Assembly (NCBI GenBank): GCA_964017145.1
Contig: OZ024845.1
Span: forward strand, 1,798,001-1,862,000
Source of the DNA: Agrocybe praecox
Lineage: Eukaryota > Basidiomycota > Agaricomycetes > Agaricales > Agrocybaceae
Length of the DNA stretch: 64,000 nucleotides
Direction: 5' to 3'
Within the stretch, counting starts at the first letter, position 1. Every line of letters begins with the position of its first letter. Both the position numbers and the translations under genes were made by a program. A model generated the notes under the pieces. It was given only the letters and a program-made list of their open reading frames with translations. It made no database searches and had not been told where the DNA came from. This document shows, in pieces, positions 52,077 through 64,000 of this stretch.

Positions 52077-53116
52077 ATGGCACCATTCACCTGGCTCGGT
52101 GAGTAATAGCAGAAACTACTTTTCATTCTCGATTGGAGTAACATATCGTCTCCAGTCACCGGTTCTTCCTCAGGCTTTGGACGTGCAGTCACTGAAGCTG
52201 CACTCACCCGAGGAGATCGCGTCATAGCGACTCTACGTACCCCGTCAATTCTCGACCCGCTCGTCAGATCAACACCAGCCACGCAGCTCCTCGTTGTCCA
52301 ATGCGACGTAACCAAAACAGAAGACATCAAGGCTGCATTCGAACAAGGCATCGCAAAGTTCGGGCAGATCGATATCGTGTTCAACAATGCCGGGTATGGA
52401 ATCCTAGCCGAGATCGAGAGCACTCCCGAGGATGCAGCGCGTCAGTTGTTCGATGTCAACTTCTGGGGAGCCGCGAATGTCAGTAGGGAGGCAATGCGTG
52501 TTTTCCGGGACGTCAATCCAAAGGGACATGGGGGTACGCTCTATACCATGAGCTCCGGAGCAGGGTTGCAGGGATTGCCAGCAAGTGGATACTACTCTGC
52601 AAGGTAAGATGATTTCGCAATCATTTATCTATCATATGAGTTAATGTGAGTCATGAAACAGTAAATTCGGTATGTCCCTCGAGCTCATCTTGCGATTAAT
52701 GTTCAGACAAATTGACCTTTTCATCAGCCCTGGAAGGCTTCACAGAATCCCTCGCTCAAGAGCTCGACCCACAATGGAACATCAAAATATCACTCTTCGA
52801 GCCCGGAGCATTCCGCACCAAAGCACATACAGAGAACGCCGTCAATTTCCCTGCTATCCCTGCATATAGCGACCCAAATCTCCCATCTCAAATGGTCAGA
52901 CAACGCTTCGCCCATCCCGAGAAATTCATGCGCGGGGATGTCCTAAAAGCGGCCGCACGGATCCTCGAATTTTCAGAGATCAACGACAAACCTCCACTTC
53001 GTTGGGTGATTGGGAAGGAGGTCATCGGAGGCATGCGCGCTAAGATGATGCGCATCGGCCAGGAACTGAACCAGTATGAGAGTTGGTCTGAGGACATCAA
53101 CCATTCCGATGTGTAA
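52077..53116 (+). CDS. Short-chain dehydrogenase/reductase
   Basis: Four exons: 52077-52098, 52156-52603, 52662-52669 and 52728-53116; 288 residues. This is a classical SDR with a Rossmann fold. The nucleotide-binding motif TGSSSGFG lies at residues 9-16, NNAGYG near 90, the catalytic Ser in MSSGAG, and YSASK with the catalytic Tyr and Lys. The following FALEGFTESLAQEL and PGAFRT match SDRs close to the retinol-dehydrogenase/oxidoreductase type found in many fungi. It oxidises or reduces an alcohol/ketone pair with NAD(P)(H); the substrate is unknown. Exon 3 has only 8 nt and carries the catalytic Lys codon. Confidence 0.9.
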
Positions 53117-53451
53117 TATTATTTCTATTAAAGAATATATTGTACAGTAGTGATACAAGTATGCCACAAGAAAGAATCGGTGGGTCGCACTAGAAGAAGC
53201 GGAAGAAGGGTTGATCCAAGGGATATAGGTATACATGTAGAGAATCTGTGCGTGTGCAAGGTAAGTATGATAGTCCTAGATGTGGAATCCTCGTAAATAA
53301 ACCCCATTTGTTCCAAGTTCCAAGAAAAGAGTGGTTATGCGATGAGGATGGGCGTGCAAGAAGAGAGTGCAGGTATGCCAACAGACAAGAATGGTTCAAT
53401 AAATAGCGTGTAGTGGGGTGAGTAGGTCTAGGCGGTGAAGCGAAGAATAGA

Positions 53452-55456
53452 TCATGTCTTAAATATCCGAAGTAAACGTGCTTCGGTGACGATCCGAGTA
53501 CGACACAAAGGGCATTCCCTGGAACTGGCCATGACGAGGTCAGAGCAGCCTCTACACATGGCCATATGTCTACAAGATGCACAATAAGATAAACGAATAA
53601 GTAATGTAGGGCAATAATACATACCCGCAATCAACAATCGCGATATTCGCCTCTTCGTCCTGGCAGATCACACAAAGACCAGTACGTTCGAGTGTCGATG
53701 CTGATCCCGTAGTTTTGGGCACTGCTGGAGTAGATTTCGGAGGGCTGCCCGAGGGAGCAGGATCTGCATGAGGTTGATTCCCCTCATCATCCTTACTTTG
53801 GTTCGGTTCCTCTGTTTGTGTCTCTTCATTTGTATTTTCCGTAGCTGGAGTGGAGTTATCAACCGATCCCCCCCTCTCATTACGCTCTCGTTCAGCAGCT
53901 TCATGTAGTTCCATTTGCCGCTGCACACGTTCCATCTCTTCCCGTTCCTCTATTTGCCTCTGTCTCTCTCTGTCCACTTTCTCATCCGCTATCAATGTTA
54001 ACACCCTCTTCACTAGCTCGCTTTTTTCCAAGATCTGACCAGCATTAACATGATTATTGAAAAGTATGGCCTTCAATGCACTGATTGGTAGTGACCCTAT
54101 CGCTTGATGCGTCATATTTAACAGTTGATCAAGAGACGGAGGTGGAGGCGTTGATACAGAGCGTGGACGGGGCGATGGTTGAGATGGTTGAGATGGTTGA
54201 GATGGTCGAGACGGTTGAGACGGTTGCGATGGTTGCGATGGTTGATGTGTGGGTCTCGTTGTGCTCGGACGTGGCGGGGGACCATGATATTGCTGAGGTT
54301 GAGGCCGTGAGGCATGTGGTGGAGGTGGCGGCGCTTGATACTGCGAGTAGAAATTATGTGGCGGCGCTTGCTGTGGAGGACGAGAATAATGAGGTGGAGG
54401 TGGTGGACCTGGGGGTGCCTGATAACTGTTGGTATTATAACCTGGATATCCGTAAGTACGTGATGGGTCTGCAGGTTGCTGTGGAGGTTGCTGTGGAGGG
54501 TACTGCGAGTACCCATACTGTGGTGGGATGCTGCTATACGGGTTATGGTGAGGCGGGGGATGAGGGGGTGCGCTATACTGTTGCTGCTGCTGTGGGGGTG
54601 GGCGAGGGGGGCCCTGCGGCATGGTAAATGTGCTTGGACGAGGCGGCGGTGGCGGAGGAGGATTGTCTGGCGCAAGATCTGGACGGGCAAACTCTGGTCT
54701 ACTTTCGGCTGGAGGTCGCGGTGGAAACTGTTGTGTGGGAGCGGTCTGACTCTGCTGCCTAGAAAACAATCCCCGCGCACGACCTGTAGCTCTGTTGGGT
54801 ACTGAGAATTTTCGATAGTAATTCTAAACCGATAGTTTAATGCCGAGCCTTACGTATTATGGCGGCAACTCACCTCATTGGTAGGAGGAAGACATCCATT
54901 AGGGCCCTACAATCCATAAAATCGTCATGTAATGAACACAGATAACTTAGTACTTACCCTCGCCGATAATATGGCATCAATAAGATCGTCCTTTTCAACA
55001 ATGTTGTCTGCCTTGATGTTGTATGCAGTGAGATATTTCTTAAGCTTTTGCAGTGGCATAGCCTTCAACTGTTGTTTCCCTGCCGCAGTGACTACACCAT
55101 AATATGAGATCTTTCAATCACATATCCCATATATGCACTGCAACTCACTTTGTAGGAATTCAATACAAAAAGAACAGACGTTCATAAGATCATAACCATT
55201 CTCTGTACCCGTCCGCGGCATCATGGCTTGGTAATCTGAGCAACAGTGGCAATACGAATAGCCTTGAAAAGGACATGAATTCATGAAATCCGAGTTATAA
55301 TACTAGTCCAGACATACCACAATGGTTGCATCTCCTTGCTCTAGCAAAGATCATGTTAAACTCTTTATTACACTTGCGACAGGCCGACTGCTCTTCGCCT
55401 TCGATGGGTGGCGGCGGACCACTAAGCAATGGTAATCCTCTTCTAGCATCAGACAT
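53452..55456 (-). CDS. FYVE-like, SAP and RING finger protein (probable E3 ubiquitin ligase)
   Basis: Six exons: 55456-55318, 55262-55149, 55091-54958, 54906-54874, 54823-53625 and 53569-53452; 578 residues. The N-terminal FYVE-like zinc finger (CRKCNKEF, then RCNHCGYSYCHCC) is followed by a SAP-type helix pair (LKAMPLQKLKKYLTAYNI). A long Pro/Gln/Tyr-rich region and SQP repeats come next, then a second SAP-like helix with SALKAILFNN, a charged coiled coil (EEREEMERVQRQME) and a C-terminal C3HC4 RING (CVICQDEEANIAIVDCGH, CRGC, CPLC). The layout recalls the animal CARP/RNF34-type ligases. It probably ubiquitinates endosome- or membrane-associated targets; substrates are unknown. Confidence 0.85.
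54130..54262 (-). repeat. Coding tandem repeat (Ser-Gln-Pro units)
   Basis: Within exon 5 of the RING protein gene the plus-strand text repeats GATGGTTGA and near variants about ten times, encoding SQP/SRP triplets. This is a likely length-variable, disordered segment. A long plus-strand frame over this tract is a by-product of the repeat. Confidence 0.8.
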
Positions 55457-55759
55457 ATTAATTGTCGAATTTCTGGTACAATTTCTGGGGCAGTAGGCAA
55501 CGGAAATGGTGGGAGGCAACAAAGACCATCAGGTTTATAAGCTTCGGGGTAGTAGAATGTGCTAGACACATCTAAAGTATAGTCACGTGCAATAATACAC
55601 GATCGGGATAATTATCACCGGCACGACCGCGCTAAGACTCGGATAGGGGAATTTGTGTGCAGGAAGCGAAATAATATACATTGACACTTTTGAGTAACAT
55701 ACTTATAACCGTTGCAGATAGTACTAACGGCATTACCGAAGCCTTTATGATGAGTATCA

Positions 55760-57051
55760 TCACACACTATTGGATCCCTCGAGTGTGTGGATACTTGAAG
55801 CGCTGCCAGTGCCACCGGATGGAGACCGTACAAATCTAACGGAGCTTAATACCCTCGTCTGTTCCCATTCCTTGTCCGGTCGCGCATGTTGAGCAGCAAC
55901 TCGGTATATAATAAGCAGGGGTGCAAGGCCCTGAATGATAGATTCGCGTTAGTGAATGGACTCGTAGTATAGTGAGAGAATGAATAATATGTAATAGGCA
56001 CATACCGCAACTTGAGCGTGTATATTCTGCGCATAAAACTGAGCAGAAAGGCTATGAGGCCGACTGAGGACTATAATGAATGCCAGGAGCGTGACCGAAT
56101 AAATGGCGGCCGATTCAACGAGGATCTCGACTGTGGCGGTGTACAAAGACTTTACACCTTCGTTCGTACCTCCCGCCGACTCCCTTTGCACAGCAATAAT
56201 CCGAGCGGAGATAAGCAAGGTAGTCATAAGACTTGTGCTAATCGAAAGCGCAAAAAAGACGGTGCTGAAGGTGATGAAAAGTCGACTCTGCATGGCCTGC
56301 ACCATGGACTGGCTTTGCTCAGCAGCGATGCTCTGGTCTGCTATGGTTATTCCAGCAATCACTGCAAAATAATTCAAGTTAGTCAACGTTATCATTTCGT
56401 AAACGGCTACTGAGGTTACAACCTGCGCCTGTGGCCATGCTGAGAACGGGTAAAAGAAGGATAATTGTCCATCTTCTTCCCCAGACTACCCAACATCTCC
56501 ATATCTATAAGACCACAGCAGAGATCAGCAGTGGAGCACCACATACTGGCGCACATACTGGCGATACGCACGAATACAAAATCAGCCACAAGTATATTCG
56601 TCGCAAAGGCCGATAAACTGAAGCCAATTTTCCATGCTGGAACGTGCACGAGGGATACAATAACTCCTGGTCCAGTAGGCAATTCATTATCATCTATTGC
56701 ATCTTGGGCCAACAGCCAATCAAATAACATGTGTATCGTCGAGCATGCGTATGGCACAAGAACAAGTGCGATCTGCCAAAATTTCCGTTTGGGTGGAATC
56801 GATGTGCTCTTAACTGGATTCAAAAGGTAAGATTACGAAACACCGTCATAGCAGAAAGAATACTAAGCACCTAGCGTATAGAGAGTCGCCAGCATGAGAG
56901 TAGTATAGAGGCCTAAACAAACGATTTCGGTAAGTAAGGCTAGTTAGATATTTCAAGAATCCTCACCATGAAACCAGACCTCAATGATCAGGGAGCCGCT
57001 CTGTAAAATAGGGGACATCGATAACACGGAGGTGCTTGAGAAAATAATCAT
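55760..57051 (-). CDS. Seven-helix-type membrane protein of unknown function
   Basis: Six exons: 57051-56967, 56912-56871, 56813-56572, 56504-56423, 56361-56006 and 55930-55760; 325 residues. Hydrophobic segments include YTTLMLATLYTLG, FWQIALVLVPYACSTIHMLF, SLSAFATNILVADFVF, WTIILLLPVLSMATG, ITFSTVFFALSIST and SAAIYSVTLLAFIIVL. The spacing, the WRCWVVWGRRW loop and a hydrophilic C-terminal tail resemble the large family of agaricomycete seven-helix proteins often labelled GPCR-like or DUF6533/6534-type. I cannot name its ligand or class. It is probably a plasma-membrane sensor, by analogy only. Confidence 0.75.
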
Positions 57052-59434
57052 CGAGCCATGCTTTTAAGTACTGCTACAGTGTTACTGCAATGTTATTCCT
57101 TGCCAAGCCATTCTATAATCGTTGATCGAAGACATGCCAGTCGCGAGGTTGGTGACTTGCTGATCTCTGATCTATTGACCAAGTTACTGATTTCTTCTGC
57201 GAAGTATTCGTACGCCACCGTCGATTGGAGTCACACGACTTGACGATTTGTGAGCCCCTACACAAATCATCTGGGAGTTGTAGTCTGCATTCGCTCAGTA
57301 ATCGATACAAGACGTGCTGTAGATCATCGCATCACAGCAAAACTTTGACCTATATCGGTAAATTGTGGAAAGGGTTATTGGTGCCCACAACACCGACAAG
57401 GCTTCAATACAGCATTACTTATAATTGATAATTCTATTCAAAGACGCGATACCACGCTTAGCAGGGCGTGTGAGAGGTGTATAGCTCGCAGGTCATTTTT
57501 TCATTTGCTATTTTTGGCATGGAGCAAATTCGGTTTAGGTGGTAATCTGCGCGTCAATGTCTTGTAGATCATCCACAGAGAATAAGTACAGCTGACCAAG
57601 ATATTTTTATTTACGTACGCATTGGGGGAACACTGCCCACTGCCAGTCGGAGTCAATAATCAACGAGAGCTTATCGACTCTTTGGTGAAAACAAAACCAG
57701 CTTCAGCAGCGTCGCACCTCATGGCAAAGAGGAGAGAGCTTACAGGCGGCTGTTTCAACAAGGATTTCATCGCCACGTTCGGACATTCCACGATGGAGCA
57801 GTCCAGTATGATTCGCACTGGAGTATGTGGGCTAGGGAAACGGATGGCGGTAGCGGTTAAGAGATGATGTATTCGGCTGTGTACGCGTCACGCTGTATAG
57901 CACGGGATCTAACAGAACGGCCGGCCGAGCAAATGGTGAGTGATGGGAAATTTTGCTGCGCTCGTTGCTCATCACCACCATTTGACCAGCCTCGAAACTT
58001 GCACAAAGCCTACGCGGCAGCTTTACAGTACAATTTTTTCACCCACCACCCACCTATTTATTGACAATTTTTGTTTATCACATCCCCCACCTCTTTATTT
58101 CATAATTTAATTCACAGTATACTTGACGTCCACATTAGTAACACGAGTACCTGAGTTATCAGTATCTGTTCAAATCTTCAGATATCCTCGAAGGCTCATC
58201 ACACATTTCAGGCTGTGCTTTATATATAAAATTAATCAATGACACTGAGCTACCAAGTAAGCCTTGTTGATTCCGTCTACTAGCTCGTAAGTTAGTTAGC
58301 AACAACATGAACACGATTGGAATTTGTCAAGCAGAGGATCCCACCCACCCAGCTTGCACCCAGCGGCTGGTCTCTCTGCTCCGCGTACTGCTTAGATAAG
58401 CTAAGCTTTCCCCCAACCCACCGACAGTCGTGTCCACCGTTTTCCGTACCATACCGAACATCGTTGAAGCTGGACACATATACCTGTACATAATCTAATC
58501 TAAGCGGACCAGGGCAGATTGCACTGCCACAAGCATTTCTATTTATTCAAAATCCAGCCATCAGCCATCAGCCATCGGATGCAATACACAGTGCTTCTGA
58601 TTAGCTGAGCTACTTATACTACAACACTCGTATCATTGCATACCTCGTACCACCAAGTTACTGGGATTTATCTGTTCCTACATTCCCTCAAGGTAAGTAG
58701 AAGCTACTAATAGCTGCTTTATCTGAGGTATACTCCAGTGTCATCGATCCGACTTTCTGTCCGGGTCAAATGGATGACACCAAATTTGGAACTGTTTTAC
58801 AGATATTGTCATGCTTTTCAGTGTCGTCTTCTCCTTCCTTTGATTTTGTTATTATTTGGATGCCTACACTTTACGGCTATGCTCTAATTCCTCTTTGCCA
58901 TAATTTTTATGTCCGAATTTTATTTGTATGTCCATCCCTCCATTTTACCTCTCCGAATTTGGAACTATTTTCCAGATATTATCAGTGTTATCTCTACCTT
59001 TCTTTATTTCCGGTGCCGGAGTGAAGCGAGGCGCATGCCTTGTTTTAAAAAGGCCGCTACAGTTCACCCGGCGTGTCACACGATTACTAGGGTCGCGCTG
59101 GCTCCGCGATACTCTTCTTTAATTCGGTTTGTTTTTGACTTCGCAACTCTGTCGGAAGCGCTTTCATGATCTGTGAAAGATGGAGTTAATGAAACGGAGA
59201 AACTATGTTAAACCTGTGACTGTGCAGCTGCATACTTCTGTGCAGAATAGACACACCGCGCGCGGATGATATTCATGACATTCAGCAAACGCACTTATAC
59301 ATAAACTACGCGAATCATGTTTCTGCGCGAGATATACCCGACACTTTGTGCGAAAATTATCCTTGCAGTTAATGGAAAAAACATATAAGGCCTGCCAGCA
59401 ACGCGTATTGTTGCAAGTAACAGTATCGTCTCCA
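57052..59434. other. Long intergenic region
   Basis: About 2.4 kb with no supported gene. Two partly similar stretches near 58780-58830 and 58945-59000 share TTTGGAACT and CAGATATT segments and may be a small local duplication. Around 58510 the plus strand carries GATTGCACTGCCA, also seen inverted near 29190. The last ~100 bases include the mannanase promoter. Confidence 0.4.
59384..59389 (+). promoter_or_regulatory. TATA-like box of the mannanase gene
   Basis: CATATAAGG lies about 50 bp before the start codon at 59435, a plausible core promoter position for a secreted hydrolase gene. No binding site of a known cellulase or mannanase regulator was identified. Confidence 0.35.
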
Positions 59435-61464
59435 ATGGTCCGAAAACTCGCAGTCGGCCTTATTTCTCTTGCGCTGTCCTTGGCACCCGTCAACGCTGCA
59501 GTCCCAGTGTACGGACAGTGTGGTGGTATTAACTACACCGGTGACACATGTGAGCTGCATTATTTATTATACCCGTTTTTTTGTGAAGGAGTTCTAACTA
59601 TGGCGTGTGTGATTACAAAAGCTTGTGCCTCTGGCTCATTCTGCAGCGTCATAAATCCATACTACTTCCAATGTCTTCCAGGAGTAGCATCTACAACGGC
59701 CGTTCCGAGCTCCAGCTCCAGTACCGCTAAACCAACTACCACGACCTCAAAAACGACTTCTTCGTCTGCGCCAACCAGCACGGCTCCCGCTCCAGCATCA
59801 ACCGGCTTTGTCAAAGCATCTGGTCAGAAGTTCACTTTGAACGGCTCAACTTACACGGTAGTTGGGTATGTGACCTTCAAATCTTAGACAATATATCGAA
59901 TATATTCTAACTCTCATGACGTTGCCAATAACTAAATATACAGCGCGAACTCCTACTGGGTCGGATTGATGGGATACAGCACGGCCAACATGAACCAGGC
60001 CTTCTCAGATATTGCCAAAACTGGAGCGACCACTGTCCGAACATGGCATGTTTCTCTACGTTGCATGAACGCGCTTTTCAGAGATCTTACTTCCATTACA
60101 GGGGTTTTAATGAAGTCACTAGTGCAAATGGGGATTACTACCAGATTTGGAACGGAAAAACGCCCACCATCAATACAGGCGCTACTGGCTTGGCCAACTT
60201 CGGTGAGGATTTATAGTGGCTGCGCATTACTGACAACGACCTGAGAAGAATTTACGCAGACAACGTTGTCGCTGCTGCAAAAGCAAATGGCATCCGCCTT
60301 ATTGTCGCATTGACGAATAACTGGTCTGACTACGGTGGTATGGATGTGTACGTGAAGCAGATCCTCGGCTCCGCCAACCACGATTTATTCTACACCGATA
60401 CCACAGTCAAGGTATGTAATATATCTCGATCAAAAATATTCGGTATTGACACGCATCTTGATCTTACCAGGCGGCGTACAAGAACTACATCAAAGCGTTT
60501 GTCAGCCGATATGTTAACGAGCCAACCATCATGGCCTGGGAGCTTGCTAACGAGCCCAGGTGCAAAGGTAGCACTGGGTATGTCACTATGCACTTTCATA
60601 AGTATACCCATTTTTATCCATCTTCCATAGTACATCCACCGGAACGTGCACTACCACCACGATTACCAATTGGGCGACCGAAATCTCGGCATACATCAAA
60701 TCCATCGACAGTAACCATCTCGTCGCTATTGGAGATGAAGGATTCTACAACCAGCCCAGCGCCGCTACATACCCATACCAGTAGGTTCACTGTCTCATTT
60801 TATATTTTAGACATCGCTCAGTTGTTTGCTATTTTTAGAGGAAGTGAAGGTGTCGATTTTGACGCCAACCTTGCGATCAGCAGCATTGACTTCGGTACAT
60901 TCCACGTAAGTTTTTCTGAAAATAATGATAATAAAATGAAATGACACTCAGTGCTTGATAAGTCTTACCCAACTGGCTGGGGTCAAGGCGGCAACGAACA
61001 GGCATGGGGAACTCAATGGATTGCCGACCACCACACCTCCGGGGTCAAGGCCGGAAAGCCTGTTATCATTGAGGAATTCGGTGTTACAACCAACCAAGCT
61101 ACTATCTATTCTGCGTGGTATAACGAAATTATTTCTTCTGGTTTAACTGGTGATCTTATCTGGTGAGAATTTTATTTACCCCTAATTTGTACTATAAAGT
61201 ACTACGACCAGCTATGAGCCAAGTATGACTCGTATTCTCGACCGAAGCTAACTCTTTAAATTTAAATTTATAGGCAAGCCGGTTCACACCTTTCAACGTA
61301 AGTGCTGTGCGATTCAATTCCCGCACATGTAACGTTTTTCTGAATTCTGATATTCACTGATTTATAGTGGAGACACGCCAAACGATGGATACGCAGTGTA
61401 TCCAAGCACCGACGTTTACACCCTTATGACTTCTCACGCCGCCGCAATTAAAGCACGCGGATAG
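59435..61464 (+). CDS. Secreted GH5 endo-beta-1,4-mannanase with N-terminal CBM1
   Basis: Eleven exons: 59435-59549, 59622-59865, 59944-60045, 60102-60202, 60260-60411, 60471-60577, 60631-60780, 60839-60905, 60963-61162, 61274-61297 and 61368-61464; 452 residues. A signal peptide (MVRKLAVGLISLALSLAPVNA) precedes a family 1 cellulose-binding module (YGQCGGINYTG, then CASGSFC and YYFQCLPG). A Ser/Thr linker and a GH5 catalytic domain follow. The acid/base Glu is in AWELANEPRC and the nucleophile Glu in VIIEEFGV; ALTNNWSDYGG is also conserved. The subfamily 7-type sequence supports beta-mannan hydrolysis outside the cell. Intron 3 has a GC donor (TG/GCATGT). A secreted protein gene follows 359 bp downstream. 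Confidence 0.93.
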
Positions 61465-61822
61465 ACCAGCTGGGATCGTGTGGGGAAATAGCTTTGTAGT
61501 ATACCGTGTCCAAAAGTCCTGTACTATGTCTTCCGCTGAATAAATTGTTATCAAAAGTCAATGGTAATTTAGAGCTTGAGTGTAATCGACCTCAAAAAAT
61601 GGAATGATTATTTATCTGGGATGGTTATATATTGAGATATGATATAACGCTATCCCTAAGATTTTCTGAGACAGGCATAGTTCATTACCGTGACCGGAGG
61701 ATATGAGAATGATGAATCTCTGTAAAATCAGGCAAGCTTTTACAGAAAGATTAACAGCCCCCAAGCTTCATATTGCAAGATCACTCATCCTTCTTGTCTT
61801 ATTTCGTAAACGTTATATCGCT

Positions 61823-62403
61823 ATGCGGTACATTCTCTCTCTTTACACAATCGCCATTGCACTTGCCTGCCTGCGCAATGTCTATCCTGCTAAGGCCGGT
61901 ATTGTGGCGTTTAACGGAGACAAATGCAACGGCGACCAAGGGGGAAACGCTCCATGCAACTTTGCCTGCATCGATTTTGAGGGTCGTCACTCATACAGGG
62001 TCTGTACACATCTGGTATCAGGATTGCTGATTCATATTATTGATATGTTTGTCTTTAGGTCCTCGACCAGGGAAATCACTGTGTTACATATTATTTGAAT
62101 GATGACTGCACCAATCGAGTCGGAAGTAATAACAACAACTTAGGGAACGATGCCTGTACAAATGTCAACACCGGTACAGACGTTCGCGCATTCAAATGTA
62201 GCCCAAACAATGTCTGTTCCTCTTCAAGGATTACCGGGAACGCAAATGGGACCATCGATGATGGTATTGACTCCTTCATAAGTCTTCTCAAGCCGGGATC
62301 TACCTTCACTCGTCCCACCATCACATTACCCATAGTCACTGCTTCTGCCACCAGTGTCGAAGGTGCGAAATCTAGAGTAATTAGTTCACGCGTGTGCTTA
62401 TGA
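61823..62403 (+). CDS. Small secreted cysteine-containing protein
   Basis: Two exons, 61823-61999 and 62059-62403, give 173 residues. The signal peptide is MRYILSLYTIAIALACLRNV with a cut near YPAKA. The mature protein has about nine cysteines (KCNG, APCNFAC, NHCVTYYLNDDC, DACTNV, FKCSPNNVC) and asparagine-rich loops, then a Ser/Thr-rich tail. The spacing suggests several disulphides. No known domain is recognised. It resembles the small secreted proteins that accompany plant-wall hydrolases and host or substrate contact in agaricomycetes. An unseen intron near the end could alter the last residues. Confidence 0.72.
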
Positions 62404-64000
62404 AGAAAGATTGATTTTCACACAGATAAAACTCATAGACAATTGGTGCAAGTTACAGGGTGTTTGTCCAGACTTCAGAGATGACTCTGACTTTAAACAT
62501 TGGTTATTCTCCATATAGTAAAATGTACAGAAAATACACAGAAAAATGATGATGATTCAATACATATCGAGCATGCATATAATTTCCTAATTTCCGAGCT
62601 TGTGTATGAGTTCCCTAAGGTATTATCCTCCTATTTATTTATTTTTTCTCAGAGGATGCAATCACAAATTTGGCGCGCGGTTGCCGCGACGGTGCTATTA
62701 AAATGACAGAAGAGCGCTCATACCATGATCGATGCCAGCCTCGGATCAAAAATCAAAAACGGCGTGTCACGTGGCTACACTGGTGTCAGGTGAGCGTGAA
62801 GAATCCGATGAAGTTCATCTGGATTCTGTTACGAGACTCTTGAGGAACGAAGGAATCGTCTTAAGCTAATGATGTTTTGACCTCTATTACCCGGTCATGT
62901 CTTGATACCGGTTATGATTGTTGCCGAGAAAGAAAAAAAACCCCTAGAAAACTTTCGCTCAACAAAACATGGTGATTTTTATGAGCGAACATGTACCTTC
63001 ACCCTTGACTCCTTCCTGTCTTGCGCTGTACATATAAGAGCGAGATTAAGCTCTCCATCATCTTGTTCTCAATATTTTTTTTGGCCTACATACGCCATGC
63101 CCATAACATATGAATACCGCATCTTATACTCCGCTCGAAAACAGGTCCCGTAACCGCCAGCTCCGCTTGGCCCATCAAAACTCAAGTTTAAGCAAATAAC
63201 CTAGAAATAGATGACAGACACACCGATAAGTTGTGGCATGGTATTCAACCTCTTCGGAGGACAATCACATTCAACGTCTGTGAGTTTTCCCCTGAATCCG
63301 AAGTTATGTACTATAAACTTCATGTGATCAATCTCCTACTAGAAGTTGACAAGAAGCAGAAACCACCACCCTCTGATTTTTTCTGCCACAACGAGCATCT
63401 GTTGTAATGTACTGTACCATCGTCTTCAACGATAAAGAAACGCTCAAAAACCAATGCCATTCATACGCACTTACTTGTTATAGATATAACGAAGTCGGTG
63501 GCACGCACCCCAGTTTTTGACCCTGGTAGACCCTGATGCAATGAGGTACGTATGAATGTAGAATTCACTAGTTTTTAGCTGCGATTCCTGAACGGGTTAA
63601 AAGCAGAATTAAGCGCGCCCCGATCTGACGTATACACGCTTGGCGGCACTAGAATTCCACAAATTTCAAATTCCACCTTCTTCGCATCCCCATAAGGGAC
63701 TATTCACCTTTTTTGGGATGAAGGCACAACATCATCAACACTTCAAATTCATCATCTCGACAAACACACATGGTGATTTTTGCCGAATTAGGCTGACTCA
63801 TGTGAACAATAAGGGATGTCAAAATTAGAAGGCGATATTAAACAAGCTTATGGAAGTAAGAATGTAAAATGTTCACTTCCGCACATATGTGTGACGTCCA
63901 TAATTTCTACAGAAGGAAGGATGGCGAGCGATGTTTGATGTGTAACAAAAGACTAAAAGAAAGTAGTACATAGAATGGTCGTAAAGCATACAAAACCCGA
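62404..64000. other. Terminal intergenic region
   Basis: About 1.6 kb without a supported gene. Two short similar stretches, each containing ACATGGTGATTTTT (near 62968 and 63769), suggest a repeat or element remnant. Frames at 62902-63153 and 63640-63828 show no coding features. The next gene must lie beyond the window. Confidence 0.4.

Noticed and set aside
54085..54627. Long plus-strand frame of valine/glutamate-rich sequence
   Set aside because: It is the antisense of the SQP/proline repeat region of the RING protein gene; its length is a consequence of the repeat.
57622..57867. Plus-strand 81-codon frame
   Set aside because: No recognisable motif, signal or introns, and no conserved neighbour.

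Overview
The window is nuclear DNA of a filamentous basidiomycete, most likely an agaricomycete. The genes carry many short introns (about 45-75 bp, GT-AG with a few GC-AG). The F-box proteins have the 'GAVCKRWREIAWSTP' style typical of mushroom-forming fungi. A CBM1-GH5 mannanase points to a plant-litter or wood decayer. There is no operon structure, CRISPR array or prokaryotic feature. Gene models below come from reading splice signals and family similarity by eye; no database search was run.

Layout. 1-4.1 kb: the 5' part of a disordered protein gene (minus strand) diverges from an intact SEC23 (COPII coat). 4.1-6.7 kb: gene-poor, with a duplicated ~125-bp repeat and the end of a pogo-like transposon. 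6.7-14.4 kb: an unknown nuclear-type protein, condensin subunit Cnd3/Ycg1 (20 exons) and DASH subunit Dam1 with a C-terminal extension. 14.5-18.8 kb: three tandem MAPEG-family membrane-enzyme genes on the minus strand, with a 747-bp non-autonomous pogo/Tc1-mariner element between the first and second. 19.1-21.9 kb: a second SEC23, broken by an in-frame stop in its zinc finger and by a frameshift. 22.7-26.2 kb: an OPT oligopeptide transporter.

26-32.3 kb is a rearranged stretch. It holds a degenerate copy of an ICMT-like methyltransferase gene, the 3' end of an F-box gene and a second copy of the last OPT exon with its 3' flank, fused end to end. The intact ICMT-like gene and intact F-box gene follow at 31-33.8 kb. 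34.5-43 kb: a two-domain GFA/CENP-V-like protein, a histidine phosphatase, an unknown gene remnant, a tRNA-like sequence and a CSC1/OSCA-like channel whose start codon is split by an intron. 44.8-50.9 kb: two paralogous secreted proteins flanking an F-box gene. 52-57 kb: a short-chain dehydrogenase, a FYVE-SAP-RING ubiquitin-ligase-like protein and a seven-helix-type membrane protein. 59.4-62.4 kb: the secreted CBM1-GH5 mannanase and a small secreted cysteine-containing protein. The remaining tail shows no gene I can support.

I found no convincing new multi-gene system. The most informative points are the decayed SEC23 paralogue, the chimeric duplication at 26-32 kb, the pogo-derived element among the MAPEG genes, an 8-nt microexon that supplies the catalytic lysine of the dehydrogenase, and the extended Dam1.
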